Source of the DNA: Lyophyllum atratum
Lineage: Eukaryota; Basidiomycota; Agaricomycetes; Agaricales; Lyophyllaceae
Direction of reading: 5' to 3'
DNA: 64,000 nt
Assembly (NCBI GenBank): GCA_014905825.1
Contig: JACGCN010000006.1
Span: 2,232,001-2,296,000, forward strand
The translations under genes and the position numbers were made by a program. Of the stretch, positions 51,357 through 63,647 are shown in pieces. Numbering within the stretch: the first letter of the stretch is position 1; each line of letters opens with the position of its first letter. Under the pieces are notes generated by a model. The model was not told the origin of the DNA. It was given only the letters and a program-made list of their open reading frames with translations, and did no database searches.

Positions 51357-52650
51357 ATGTTTCCTCCGTCCATGAGCACACGCTCCGAGCACCATATCCC
51401 TGACGCCGATGCATCTATTCGACTGACAGACACGGATGCAGCTATCGCCCGCCTCTCGGCCGTGCAGAAAGGATATGTCCATGACCCCTATATCAAGTTT
51501 TTTGTTCCCCGCGCGCATCTGCAGCAGCCCCGCCCCCCGCTGATCAACGTCGGCACGTTCGTGCGGGGTACCGCGATCGATGAGCTCGTCGATCAATGGC
51601 TCACGATAGCGGACCAGACGGGCTCGCAATGTCAGATCGTGAGTCTGGGCGCCGGGAGTGATACGCGGTTCTGGCGCGTCGCGGTACGTTGTCGGGTTTC
51701 TCTGTTATATTGGTAGACGTGTCTCTGATGTGCTGCATAGCTAGACTGGTACTCATAAGGATGCTCTCGCAACCTACGTCGAGATGGATTTTCCAGAGGT
51801 AACGAGCAAGAAAGCGATGGCGATACGGAAGAGTAAAGAGTTGAGTGCGGTCTTGGGAACTTCTCCGAGTGACATTCAAGTGGGTAAGATAGTCAACGAT
51901 GTGTCTTCACAAAATGCTTATTCATATGACAAGCTCATGGAGGAACGGCGCTGCACTCTCCCAAGTATCATTTACTTCCAGCGGATCTGCGGCTACCGCC
52001 GTCCGCAACACTTGGCAGCCTTCTGGGACCGACGCCGGACGACGTGAATCCCCCTGTGTTGTCGCCGTCTCTTCCTACGCTTCTCCTATTCGAATGCGTT
52101 CTTGTGTATATGGAGCCATCTTCCTCCGATGCTATTTTGCGATGGTTCATAGATTACTTTTCTCCTGAAAAAACGCCTATTGGAGCCATGGTATACGAAA
52201 TGTTCGCACTGGGAGATGCCTTTGGAAAAGTAATGATTAACAATCTCAAGGTATTCGCGAGTTGTTGTGTTCCTCGCTTTTATACATACTGACAATCATG
52301 CAGTTACGGAATGTATCTCTACTTGGTGCAGAGCGATACCCTACACTGGAGGCACTTCCGCGGAGGTTCCTAAATACAGGTTTCACCACCGCTCACGCCC
52401 TGACCCTCCGAGAGATCCGAAGAACTTATATTGCTTCGGAGGAGCTGGAAAGGTACACAGACCCTAGACCCTTGCTATATCCACTGACGCCAAGCTCAGA
52501 TTGTCAACACTTGAAATGTTGGACGAGGTGGAAGAGTTGGATCTTGTGCTTGAGCACTACGCGGTGACTTGGGGTCTGTTCCTCCCCGCGCTCGAGGCAC
52601 ATGCGTCATGGGGTGGATGGGGGCTTAAAAAAAACGGGATTGATATATAA
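51357..52650 (+). CDS. PPM1: Leucine carboxyl methyltransferase 1 (PP2A methyltransferase)
   Basis: Several exons from ATG 51357 to TAA 52648-52650 (first exon to 51683). The SAM-binding motif is VSLGAGSDTRFWR; upstream KGYVHDPYIKFF and PLINVGTFVR are family strings, followed by YVEMDFPEVTSKKA, ADLRLPPS and the LLFECVLVYM motif. It methylates the C-terminal Leu of the PP2A catalytic subunit, which controls B-subunit choice. The C-terminus (EMLDEVEELDLVLEHYAVTW) matches the family. It starts 144 bp after the helicase stop on the same strand. Confidence 0.93.
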
Positions 52651-53234
52651 ACAAAATGTGTACATAGTTGTCGGCTGTCCTGATGAATGATGCAAGTCAG
52701 CGTGCGGTTCCGATGCTAGACAGAACGGTAGACGAGTCAGAGAGAAGATAAGGTCTGCTTGCAGACATAATCACACGGGAGCGCCATAGGCCTCCCGTCA
52801 TTGGGATATATGATAAGATGCTCATCACGGATTGAAGAGAAAAAGGAGACTTACATGATAGTTCGGTTCAGAGGGCGCTGTGCTGGCAAAGTGGCTACGT
52901 ATTACAGGAGTGCACGGGGTCCTTACGTGAGAAATTTGGCAAAAATTGAGGCTGCTTGTTGTCCTTGTCCCTCGTCCTTGCCAACAGGACAGACATCTCT
53001 CCTTGCCGGATCGCTCCTCAGCGTCCGTAGCCCCTCTTCTTAGACGTACATCCAGCTGCTTTCTCGCCTGCTGGCAGGTCATTTCTGACGACCCACCACG
53101 CGCGACTCAAAGATCCCAACTCATCCGAAAAAAAGCAAAAGTCACCCGAGAAAACTCGCTTTCTTCGCACAATTCGTAAGACTCTTCCTTCCTGCCTTCT
53201 TTGTTCTCCTCTCAAAGCCCCTTAATGTCTTAGA
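52651..53234. other. Upstream region of eIF4G with probable 5' UTR intron
   Basis: 584 bp. Directly before the ATG, 53176-53233 has intron signals (GTAAGA donor, TCTTAG acceptor), so the leader is probably spliced one base before the start codon. The rest shows no gene. Confidence 0.4.
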
Positions 53235-56200
53235 ATGAGCAAATCTTCAACTGCATCAGCACCGAAGCCCCAGCTCCCGACAAAGTCTGCTTGGTCAAGG
53301 GGTCCACCTCAGAATACCTCAGCGCCGACTCCCCCTCGCTCTCAGTCTCCTGTCCCGTCTACACCCGTGCACCAGACACATTCAAGACGTCCTAGTACAC
53401 TCGGTCAAGGTGTGCCCATAAAGGATGGCGTCAGTGTACCCCGCGGCAATGTTGGAGCGCTAAAACAAGGCAAGTGTGGCGATGTCTACGCAGCACTACC
53501 GTTAATAATCTCTGACGATGTTGCCTTCTATCAGGTTCTGCTGTTACCTTTGGATCTATAGACGATGATTCAGCGCCAATATCTTCGTCACCCGCTGCCG
53601 CACCACCCATCAAATCTGAGGGAGTAAAATCCTTTGGATCGGTGCCTGCGACATTGGGCCACGTCAATGGCAAATCTTCCATCTCGTCGAGACCGTCGTT
53701 GGCCCCATCGGCATCTTCGTCCTCGTCGACACCTCCGCCTTCAGTGCCACCAACGCCTTCTAAACCCGCGAAAATGGACATTATGAAGATGTTTCAAAAT
53801 CCCTCATCGGCACCTTCCTCCTCGACCCCGTCCGATACCTCCTCCCCGTCACTCCGTCCTTCAACTCTCCCGGCTCAGTCATCATCACAGCATCCGCAAG
53901 GCCAAGCTCCTCCATCCCAACTGGGTTCTCATCCATATACACCGTTTGTCCCAGGTGGCGGTCGGCCACAGCAACAAAATCCCGGTCCAGGCGGAGCCCC
54001 TCGTTCTCCAGTCTATTCGCGCCAGATCCCGAACGGTAGCGGTCCTCGCCCACAAGGCGGGCCCAACGGCGGACCTTCTCAAATGTCATCGGGCTTATCT
54101 AGTCCACGATTAGGACATCATCCACACGCTGGGCCGCCGTCAGGCATGCCCCCTCCGAACATGCAACCCCAAATGCAGCCGCAGATGCCTGTACCGGGAT
54201 GGCCTGGTTACTACGTAAGTCCTGATAATGTCTTACTCATTGTGTTACCTAACCACCAGGATGCTACTTTCGCGCAGTACCCAGGGATGCCTGACCAACA
54301 GCACTACATGCCTCAATATGGAGGCCAGTGGTACCCGATGCCTCCCCAGATGCAGCCACAGCCACAACATCAACATCCTCACCATCCCCCACCGCCTGGT
54401 AGCCATGGTCCACCTCATAATGGCATGCCCATGTCACCCCGCAGTCAACCTCCTACTCTCCAGCCTGGCACACCAACCCAGGCTCATGCAGTGCCCAGCG
54501 CTATCCATGTCCCTCATCCTCCTCTGCCACATTCCCACACCCATTCTGCCTCCAACAGCATCAGCATCACTTCTCCCCCCCCTACGCCCTCGACAGCTAC
54601 TGGACGCCTCAATGCTAACTCTTCTGCCTTTGTCCCCGGGACTCGGTCGTCCAAAGTCGTGTTGAAGAACGCGGACGGACTCGAAGTTGACATCGCCTCG
54701 ATTACGAAGACCCCAATATCTGCCAATACCTCTGGTTCATCTTCCCCTGCGCCACGCTCTGGCTTCAGGCAAGGCAGTCCTAACACTGCTACAGCCACAA
54801 CGCCCACACGGAGACCAACAAGCGTTAGAATAGAGACCGTGGAGGCGCGGCAGAAGCGACTTGCGGAAGAGGAGAAGGAGAAGGAGCAGGAGCGGGCCAA
54901 AGCGAAAGCTGAGGCTGATGAGAAGGCCAAGAAGGAGAAAGAGGAGAAGGACAGGCAGGAGAAAGAGGAGACGGAGAAGAAGCGGAAAGAGGCCGAGGAG
55001 AAAGAGGCTGAACGGGTGCAGAAGGACGAGGAGGAGAAAGAGCGGATACGGAAGGAGGAGGAGGACAAGGAACGTGTCAGGAAGGAAGAGGAGGAGAAGG
55101 AGCAGCTGCGCAAGGACGAGGAGGAGCGTAAACTCAAGGAGGCGGAGGTGGAGAAGGAGCGCATCAGGAAGGAGGAGGAAGAGAAGGAACGGCTACGTCA
55201 AGAGGATGAGGCGGAGAAGGAGCGCCTCCGTCTGGAGCAAGAGGTGGCGAAGGCCGAAGCAGATGTTGAGGCCGCCGCTGTTGTTACTGAGTCTGTGGAA
55301 CTGGAGGCCGCTGTCGAGGCTACAGAGGAAGATGGCGAACTTCCAGAGACTGAGGAACCTGAACAGGAAGTTGTTGAAACGAAGGAGAAAACGAGGGAGT
55401 CGCTACGGATCAACACTGCCACTTCGCCTACGATCGACTTCCCCAAGAAATCACGCCCCGGCCCACTTGACCTTTCCAACACCAAGAGCGGAAGTATCTC
55501 TCAACCCCTTCCATCTGCCCTTGCCACTGCCAGACATATCGAGAACCTTGATAGCGTGTCTTACCCCGAAGGCATCAAGAGCCCTGCAGTCGATCTCAAT
55601 CGTGATGCGAAAGATGGGAAGTTCAGGTATGTAAATGAAGTCATCCGGAAGCCCCACACTTACGTTTCTGTTGTTCTAGATACGACCGTGGTTTCCTTCT
55701 GCAGTTCATGGAGATCTGCAAAGAGAAGCCTGACAACCTTCCTCCTCTCGATGCCATCGGCCTCGAACCCAATGGCGATCCCAGCCTGTCCATGAGTCGC
55801 GGCGGCTCTGGCCGCCACAGGCAGGGCTCCGGAGCTGCTCCTCCTTCCCGACAAGCCTCTGTTGGGCTAGGCTTCACGACCTCCGGCTTCGGCAAAGCCG
55901 GAGGACAGAACCCTTTCAACAGCATGGGCAACTTCAGCAGCGCCTCCAAGCTCAGCAGCGACGAGCGTTTCAACCTTGCTAACGCCAGCCGCTCTGTGTC
56001 TGTCAGTGGTGCTCCCATGCCTTTCGGTCGTCCCTCTCAGATGCAACGGACGGCCAGCCAAGGCGGTGTTGGTGGTACACCGATGTCCAGCAACCGCACT
56101 CGCAGCAAGCGTGGCGAGAAGCGCGGTGACGGAAACAAGGCTGGTGGTGGGCAGCAGCATGGGTTCGGCCATGGCCAGTCGAGCATGGGACAGACCATGT

Positions 56201-58168
56201 CGATGGAGCCTGTGGCACCTCTTCAAGCTAGTGCCAACCGTTGGGACAGGAAGACGGTCGGTAACGTGGATCCCGAATCGCCTGAGATCGTGGACCGCAA
56301 GGTCAAGGGTCTGCTGAACAAGCTCACCATGGAGAAGTTCGACTCCATCTCGGACCAAATCATCGCATGGGCGAACAAGTCGGAGAAAGAAAAGGATGGA
56401 CGAACACTCATCCAAGTCATCCGTCTTGTTTTTGAGAAGGCGACGGACGAGGCGACGTGGTCTGAGATGTACGCCCGCCTATGCCGGAAGATGATGGAGC
56501 GGATCAGTCCGCAGGTCCAGGACGACGGCATCAAGAACGCAGAGGGCAAGCCCATCACAGGTGGTCAGCTCTTCCGCAAGTACCTGCTGAACAGATGTCA
56601 GGAGGATTTCGAGCGTGGATGGGTCGCCAAGGAGGCTACTGCCGCCGCTGCTGCTACGAAGGCAATGGAAGACCAGGCTGCGAAGGCCGCTCACGACAAG
56701 AACAGGGTTGATGGTGAAGAAGAGGTTGTACTCTATTCAGATGAGTACTACGCAGCGCAGAAAGCCAAGCGCCAGGGTCTTGGTCTGATCAAGTTCATCG
56801 GAGAGCTGTTCAAGCTCCAGATGTTGACAGAACGCATCATGCACGAGTGCGTGAAGAAACTGCTTGGCAACGTCGAGAACCCCGAGGAGGAGGAGATTGA
56901 GAGTCTGTGCAAGCTGCTGACGACTGTCGGCGCTATCCTCGATACACCCAAGGCTCGCGCACATATGGACGTGTATTTCTCGCGGATGAAGGAGTTGACG
57001 AAGAGCCAGAACGTTAGCGCCCGTATGCAGTTCATGTTGCAGGTATGCCTTACATCGAGACCCCTTCCCTCCTCTTTTTCTAACCGCTTTTCCTCCAGGA
57101 TGTCCTTGAACTTCGTGAGCGGAAATGGATTACGCGTAACACTGTTGCCGCACCTACGACAATCGCTCAGATCCACGAAAACGTAAGTCGAATTCACAAC
57201 AATATCATAGCGTCCGCCTAATTCATTGATTATTCAGGCTGCCAAAGAGAAGGCCGCGGCAGAGAAGGAGTCTTATCAACGCCAGATCAGCATGTCCCGT
57301 GGCGGCTCGCGGCGTGGTGGTGACCGGGGCGACTTCCCGCAAGTCGGCCCAGATGGTTGGGCAGTCGCTGGAGGTAACGGGCCGTCTCGCCCTCCTCCCA
57401 AGGCTGGAGATCTTTCCAACTTCGGCAAGATCACCAAGAACACCGCCATGACATTCGGACCCAGCAGCGTTTTCGCGGGCAAGAAGGAGAGCAAACGGGA
57501 ATCCCTCTCGCGCACAAGCTCGAGCTCGAACATGTTCTCAATGCTTAGCCAGGGTGCTGACCCTGCAGCAGAAGCCAAAGGTAATTTCTTGGTCCTATAC
57601 GAATTAACAGATGTACTCATGTATCATAGCACCGGAACCGCAACGGAAACGTCTTGTCATGCAGCCTCGTTCGAAACCTTCGGCAGATGAACAGGATCAG
57701 GATCCATCTGTGGCCAAGTCTGAATCAGAGAACGAGGGTGATGATGAAGCTCTGGCGGAGATGACTGAGGAACAGGCTACGAAGAAGATCGCAGAGGATT
57801 TGAAGGAATTCTTTGCCGTACGGAATCTGGACGAAGCCGAGGTGTACTTCACAGGTCTTCCTGCCGTTCATCACTTCAGACTTGTCGACAAGTTCACAAC
57901 GCATGCTGTTGAGGCGAAAGAAGCCGATGCCGAGCTCCTTGCACAATTCTTCACTCGCGTTGTTTCAAAAGAACTATCCTCGCCAGCTGCGTTCGAGGAG
58001 GGTCTTTCGCCTATCTCGGAGATCATTGACGACATTGCGATCGACGCACCCAAGGCATTCAGCTTGTTCGCGACGATCGTGAAGAGCGCTGAGCTTGACG
58101 AGGAGCGGAGGACACGGCTGGCGTCCAAGTCAATGGACAGTGATAAACTTTTCGCTCTGCTATCATAG
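53235..58168 (+). CDS. Translation initiation factor eIF4G (MIF4G and MA3 domains)
   Basis: About 1,530 aa in some seven exons. The N-terminal ~400 residues are Pro/Ser/Gln-rich and disordered, followed by a Glu/Lys/Arg-rich helix of ~140 residues (54840-55260). The eIF4E-binding motif YDRGFLLQF (Y-x4-L-phi) lies at ~55680, its Tyr immediately after an intron. MIF4G follows: VKGLLNKLTMEKFDSISDQI, LIQVIRLVFEKATDE, GLIKFIGELFKLQMLTERIM, LLTTVGAILD. An RS/RG-rich stretch (SMSRGGSRRGGDRGD) and a C-terminal MA3-like domain (LKEFFAVRNLDEAEVYF) complete it. It bridges cap-bound eIF4E, eIF4A and the 40S subunit. The first coding intron (53470-53534) appears to have a GC donor with the AAG|GCAAGT context. 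Confidence 0.95.
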
Positions 58169-58580
58169 AATCGCATAATAGTCCCGCATTGAATGCATCT
58201 AGTATTTCTGTTTTTGCTCATCCTCATCTTCGTTCCCATTTCCTCATGCTTTGTTCTTTTTGGCATTTTCTTCCGTTCATCATGCACCCACGTTCCTTGG
58301 TATTATTCCCCCGTTGGTTGTGGTACGTAGGTACTTACAAGCAACGTAGTCTTTAGCTTGCTGAATGCATCAGTTTTGGACAGCTCATGGTGGAGTCATG
58401 CTTCATATTTCGGGATTGCTGGAGCCATCCAGAGACATGGTGGTCATATCAGTGTCACGGAGTCTATATATAGCTTGCAATAAAAACCATCTGATCCGTG
58501 TTGATCGTTGTTGTATGATTCGCCGTTTGGAACTCCTACCGTAACATATCGCTCTCCTCTTGGGTGTCTGCCTCCCAGCA
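58169..58580. other. Intergenic spacer
   Basis: 412 bp between tandem genes, T-rich at the left (probable 3' UTR of eIF4G). No gene seen. Confidence 0.4.
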
Positions 58581-61500
58581 ATGTCCCAGGTCAACATGTC
58601 CGACAACATGTCCGACGACGACGATGAATTGGCGGAGGGCCCTACATGGTGGAGAAAGATCAGAAAACATCTCAACTTCTATCGCATCCATGTCATGTAT
58701 TAGTGCGTTATTTATACTTTACCTGCCGTTTGATTCTATCCTAACACAAGATCATCTTAGTATAATTACACCTATCGTCTTCTCCGGCATATTCTACGCT
58801 AGCAATGGCAGATATCCCGTCGCATACATAGATGGCCTCTACAGCTGCGTCAGCGCAATGACAGTCTGTGGCCTGACAACACTCAATTTGAGTGCCTTGA
58901 CCGGATGGCAGCAGGCCATCTTGTTCATTCAGATGTGCATCGGCAACCCTGTACGTCCTTCTGACCTTCACCAGTCTATGAGATGTCTTAGATTCCCGTA
59001 GGTCGTTGTCTCCTGGGTCACAGTTTATTTGAGGAGGTAAGCCAACGCAAAAATCCCGCATGACGCGATTACCGATCCTGTCACCGCAGGCACTACTTCG
59101 CAATTAAATTCGAGCACGTCCTCAAAGCCAATGCGGAGAGGAAGGCGGCAGAGACTTTGGCCAATCCTGAACGGCGTCCTCCCACTTGGCCCAACCGAGT
59201 TTCCGGTTTCCTTCGCAGAGTCCGTACAGATGTTCCAATTCTCCCTGAGGTCCCAGAGGCGTTCCGAGACGAGGAAAAGAAGAAAGACGTCAATCAGAAG
59301 TTGCGGCCAGACATGATAAGAAGGATGGACGATGAACCGAAACGCATCGACCCGAGCGGTTTTCCTGTTGCTCCGAAAAAAGCATCCACCGTCCACGCAG
59401 CACAACCCTCTCACCTCTCATTTGCCCCTTCGTCTTCAGACCATGAACGCGCGCAACCAAAGTCACGACGGAGCATTATCGGCTATGGCGTGGAGAGCAA
59501 GAGGAGGTGAGTTAGTCTAGACGGCCCCTTCATTCAACGTTGAGCTCTTTCGGCATAGCCATTTTCGTCGACTATCGGACCCGGGCATGCCCTCCCGCCC
59601 AACCTCGCCAGTCACTGGTACGTGCTGATGCATGTTCTGGTATGCTTTGTTTCCCAAACCCCTTTGTGTAGGAACTTTCCCTCGTTCCGATACGATGCAA
59701 GATAAACCTGCTCCCGCCTCGTCATCACCCGGGTTCCCCAAGACATTTACTCGCACACAAACCATCGAGTTTGCACCCAATAATCCCCGACGTCGTGGTA
59801 GGTTAGCCAGAGGAATAGCAAGGGACGAGATTCTAGAGAACGAGGGGCAGGCACCCGAACCTCTCTATCCCAACGTTGACCACAGTAAGTTGGCCCTTCC
59901 CTTCCATCATATGCCCCTTAACTCATTCATGTCAGGATCGACGCACAGTCGCCGTGGGTCTGTCGCCCGCCAGCCCTCCCTTACCAGCAGTCGAACTCGT
60001 GGGTCCAAAAGCTACAAGCACCGTGGATTTGGAGGATTTCCAATGCCATTCGATATCGTTACTGGCCTCTTCGGTCGCTTTTTCCCGAAACTCAGGCGGA
60101 AGGTTACAAGGACGGTCACGATGCCAGTTACGACATCTTTAGTCTCGCAACAAAGAGACGTGCCGCATGGAGCGAAAGCTGTGCCATACATCTCCTTCAG
60201 CGCAATCGTCGGTCGAAATTCCGCCTTCCACCGTCTATCACAAGAAGAGATGGAAGAACTAGGGGGCGTAGAGTATCGCGCTTTGAACGCTCTTCTGTGG
60301 ATCGTTGGCGGTGTGCGCGTATTGTCATGATATCCTCCGACTAGCTGAACTGATAAATCTCTTGCAGTATCATATAATCTCGCAAGTCATAACCTTCATT
60401 GTGATCGTGTCGTACATCTCTATGCCGAGATGGCGCCCCAATTTTGTCCCTCCTGCCGAAATGCGCCCTCAATCCACCGTGTGGTATGTACTTGCGCCCT
60501 AGTTATGTAGCCAGATATGTTTAGATGCCCTTATGACAGGTTCTCGGTGTTCCAAGCTGTTTCGGCATACACAAACACGGGAATGTCACTTGTTGATCAC
60601 TCAATGGTTCCTTTTCAGACTGCGTACCCCATGGTCATCATTATGATTTTTGCGATTCTTGCTGGAAACACGGCTTTCGTGAGTCACACGATTCTGGCTA
60701 AATACCTCAACTAACACTACATCATCTATAGCCTATATTGTGAGTTCACTCCTCCGATGTGGTGGATCTTTCTTACACTGTTGCCCACTTCAGCTTGCGT
60801 TTCACGATGTAAGGCTCAATGGCTGATGGAGGAATCGCTATATTAACCGTCATGTTGTTAGATGGTCATTGAGCAAGCTCGTGCCGAAGACGTCCCGTGC
60901 CCATGAAACCCTTCACTTCCTGTTAGATCACCCAAGGCGGTGTTTCATCTACCTCTTTCCTTCTCACCAAACCTGGTTTCTCCTCACAATTGTGTGTGGA
61001 CTCACGTGAGCATTTATACGCCTGCTATAGTTACGTCTTATTAACCTCCCCCTTCGCCAGTGCCACCGATTGGTTCTTCTTCTTGGTCTTGGATATCGGC
61101 AACCCTGGGACGGAATCAATCCCACTAGGCATAAGATTTCTGGTGGGTCTCTTCCAAGCTGTTGCGGTCCGGGCGGCCGGTTTTTCAGCAGTGAGTTTGT
61201 CAGTACTGGCTGCCGGCGTCAAGTTCGTTTTCCTGTTCAATTCTTTTGTACGACCTGGTAACACGTGTCGCAGGGTTCTCTATGTGATCATGATGTACAT
61301 TAGTGTTTGTAGGTATCAAATTCACTATCTCATTGCACATAGCTCACAACGCCTATCCAGATCCTATTGCGATGAGGTATAGAGCCATTCTTTCTGTCCG
61401 CACTCCCTACTTACATTCTACCTTCAGTATACGGTCAACCAATGTATACGAAGAACAGTCGTTGGGGATCTTCCCAGATGAAGAGGAAAGTGGCGAGGAG

Positions 61501-62213
61501 GATTTCAAACCCACCGGCCACAGAGTCACAGTTTGGAGTCGCTATCTCGCAATGCATGCCCGCAAGCAACTTGCGTTTGGTAGGTTATGTCTTTGGCTCC
61601 ATATCGACAATGAAAACTGATGGTTGCAGACATGTGGTGGGTTGCTTTGGCCTTGTTCTTGATCTGCGTAAATGAAGTTAGTCGCGTCCTCTGAAAACCT
61701 TTAACTATCTTGACACCTTCTACAGCGTCACAATCTCGACAACCCCGCGGTTGCCGTTTGGTTCAACATTTTCACCGTTAGTAAGTAATCTTATGCACAC
61801 GCCTTTGATATCTTCTTGACAGCTACCCAGTATTCGAACTTGTATCTGCCTACGGGACGGTAGGGCTCAGCCTCGGTACCCCTAATGTGAGCTGTCAAAT
61901 TATACGGCCGTCATTTTTTTCATACAAATTTTCGCAGAACAACTTTTCCTTATCTGGCGAGCTCAGACCCTTATCAAAATTCATTCTTTGTCTTGTCATG
62001 CTTCGAGGCCGCCATCGAATTCTACCAGTGGCCATCGATCGAGCTGTCATGCTCCCTTCCGAAATGCAGAGACAGCTTGACCAGGACGCCGATACCCAAA
62101 GTCGATACAACATATCACAGTCAGGCAGCCATCCTCATGAGGAGGAGACGACCTCCCAAGGACGTATCGATCGGAGGCGCCGCTCATCGCAAATAGTAGA
62201 CGACGAAACATGA
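58581..62213 (+). CDS. Trk-type potassium transporter
   Basis: Multi-exon gene, ATG 58581, TGA 62211-62213. The protein has the four membrane-pore-membrane units of fungal Trk: P-loop strings include SAMTVCGLTTLNLS, VSAYTNTGMSLVDHSMVPF, VRAAGFSAVSLSVLA and VSAYGTVGLSLGTPN, each centred on the selectivity-filter Gly. Between the first and second units is a large hydrophilic loop (~59150-60250), Ser/Pro/Arg-rich, as in yeast Trk1. The C-terminal tail (MLPSEMQRQLDQDADTQSR) follows RGRHRILPVAIDRAV, the family end motif. It mediates high-affinity K+ uptake at the plasma membrane. The loop is a likely site for phosphorylation control. Confidence 0.93.
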
Positions 62214-62679
62214 CGGTGACGACAGGCCTTTTTCGCCTAGAGTTGTTATGCGTCCTTTCAGCCTTGTTGCTTTCTCCGCTATACCCTGTTCTTGTCCTAG
62301 ACTTATCTTATTTAATCACAAGTAGCGCCTATAGGAGCACATGTCATTCATGGATACTCGTTTCACAGTAAACAGGGGCTACGGAGCGATCAAGGCAAGG
62401 CACCTTGCGCACTGTTCACCTTGACGCTTCTGCATTGCATGGAGTGCTGAACATGCACGATCCATGCACTGTATGGAGCTTTATTTGATTAGCGGTTCTT
62501 CTTTCGGCTTATCAGGACGATCGCGGCTAGTTTAAGGCTGCTTGAGGTCGTCATGCGGGAAACACGAGGCACACGATGCACACTTAAGTGACTCGTTTGC
62601 GAATGGGTGCGTTGCTACAAAAGCTCCCGAGGCCAAATCCCATCCGCACATTGAACCTTGTTCATCGCGCGACCCAGAA
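62214..62679. other. Intergenic spacer
   Basis: 466 bp between tandem genes. Contains a direct near-repeat of GCATTGCATGGAG / CATGCACTGTATGGAG around 62430-62480; nothing else recognised. Confidence 0.35.
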
Positions 62680-63320
62680 ATGAACTCCAGCTACCCAGTA
62701 TTCACGGAGCAGAACTTGAACAAGGTGCGTGGGTCAATGGTATGTTTTGGTGACATGAGCTCGAGCTCAGAGAGTACTAGGTTCCAGTTGAGATGGACCT
62801 TTGTGAATTGTTGCGGACCATGAGACTCTCCACAGCGAAGGTAAATGAATACACTTCCCGAAACCTGCAGACGCCTGACCCTCTCCGGAGAAAGACAGCG
62901 GAAAGCGACGTTGCCGACGCCCTGATGCAGGAAAATCAGAGCTACTCAGTAAGCGTGCCTCTAACGTAGACCGCACCGCAGTACCGTGACTGACGCGTAC
63001 TTCAGACCCACGAAAGGTCGGCATCCACAAGTCCAAGCCCGCTCTCCGACAACAACGAATCGTACGGATGCGTGTATCTGCAAACCATCCGGCAGCAGCT
63101 CGACAACTATGTCACAACCGGTGGGGACTACCTCGAGGCGATATTCACACATCGCGAAATATTCTCGTCCTTTCCCGGCGCGCACCACCAATGCGCTCGC
63201 GGATTCAGCGATATAGCATGTATGCTTGAGCAGCGGGCCTGGAGAGCAGATCGAGATGCAGACACAGAAGCGGTGACCGCTTTCCGACTTGAAGCATGGT
63301 CAATTGCAGCTTCACTGTGA
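62680..63320 (+). CDS. Small hypothetical protein built from four phase-0 exons
   Basis: No long frame exists, but four short exons join with all junctions in phase 0: 62680-62724, ~62780-62840, ~62869-62949 and ~63006-63320. The product is about 160 aa: MNSSYPVFTEQNLNK, then MDLCELLRTMRLSTAK, a charged segment (RRKTAESDVADALMQENQ), and a C-terminal domain YLQTIRQQLDNYVTTGGDYL followed by a helical stretch (CARGFSDIACMLEQRAWRA). The C-terminal part looks helical and globular. I do not recognise it. Agreement of four junctions with good GT/AG signals is the main support; transcription data would settle it. Confidence 0.55.
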
Positions 63321-63647
63321 GTTGTCGGATCTTGGTGAATAACGAAGTCCTCTTGCTGAAAGCCATTCGCCAGACCCTCAACATCGCAGCAGGGCCAATC
63401 GTTCAATAGGCATTCGTCGTATGTCTGCATGATGCCAGCCATGTAGTCAGACATGGCTACAAGTGGAGATACGGTTATGTTGATGGGTTTATCTTACCTT
63501 TGGGAGTTGGTTATTAGTATCCGTGTTTTGGGTTTCATCCTGTTGTACTTGTTTCGATAAAGAGCACGCCGAGCGTTCTATTCAGTCTAACGACGGGGAC
63601 AAGGCGTGCGCGCAAGTGGTATCCTCGAGTAACCTGGCAGTGGGCTC
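63321..63647. other. Spacer between convergent genes
   Basis: 327 bp. A minus-strand frame (63128-63454) overlaps the preceding gene but has no recognisable content and is treated as a shadow. Confidence 0.4.

Noticed and set aside
54514..55164. 216-aa Ser-rich minus-strand frame
   Set aside because: Antisense of the same GAG-rich region (CTC/TCC gives Ser/Leu); no motif, wholly inside eIF4G.
54861..55634. 257-aa Arg-rich plus-strand frame
   Set aside because: It is the shifted reading of the GAG/AAG-rich charged helix of eIF4G; its composition is an artefact of that repeat.
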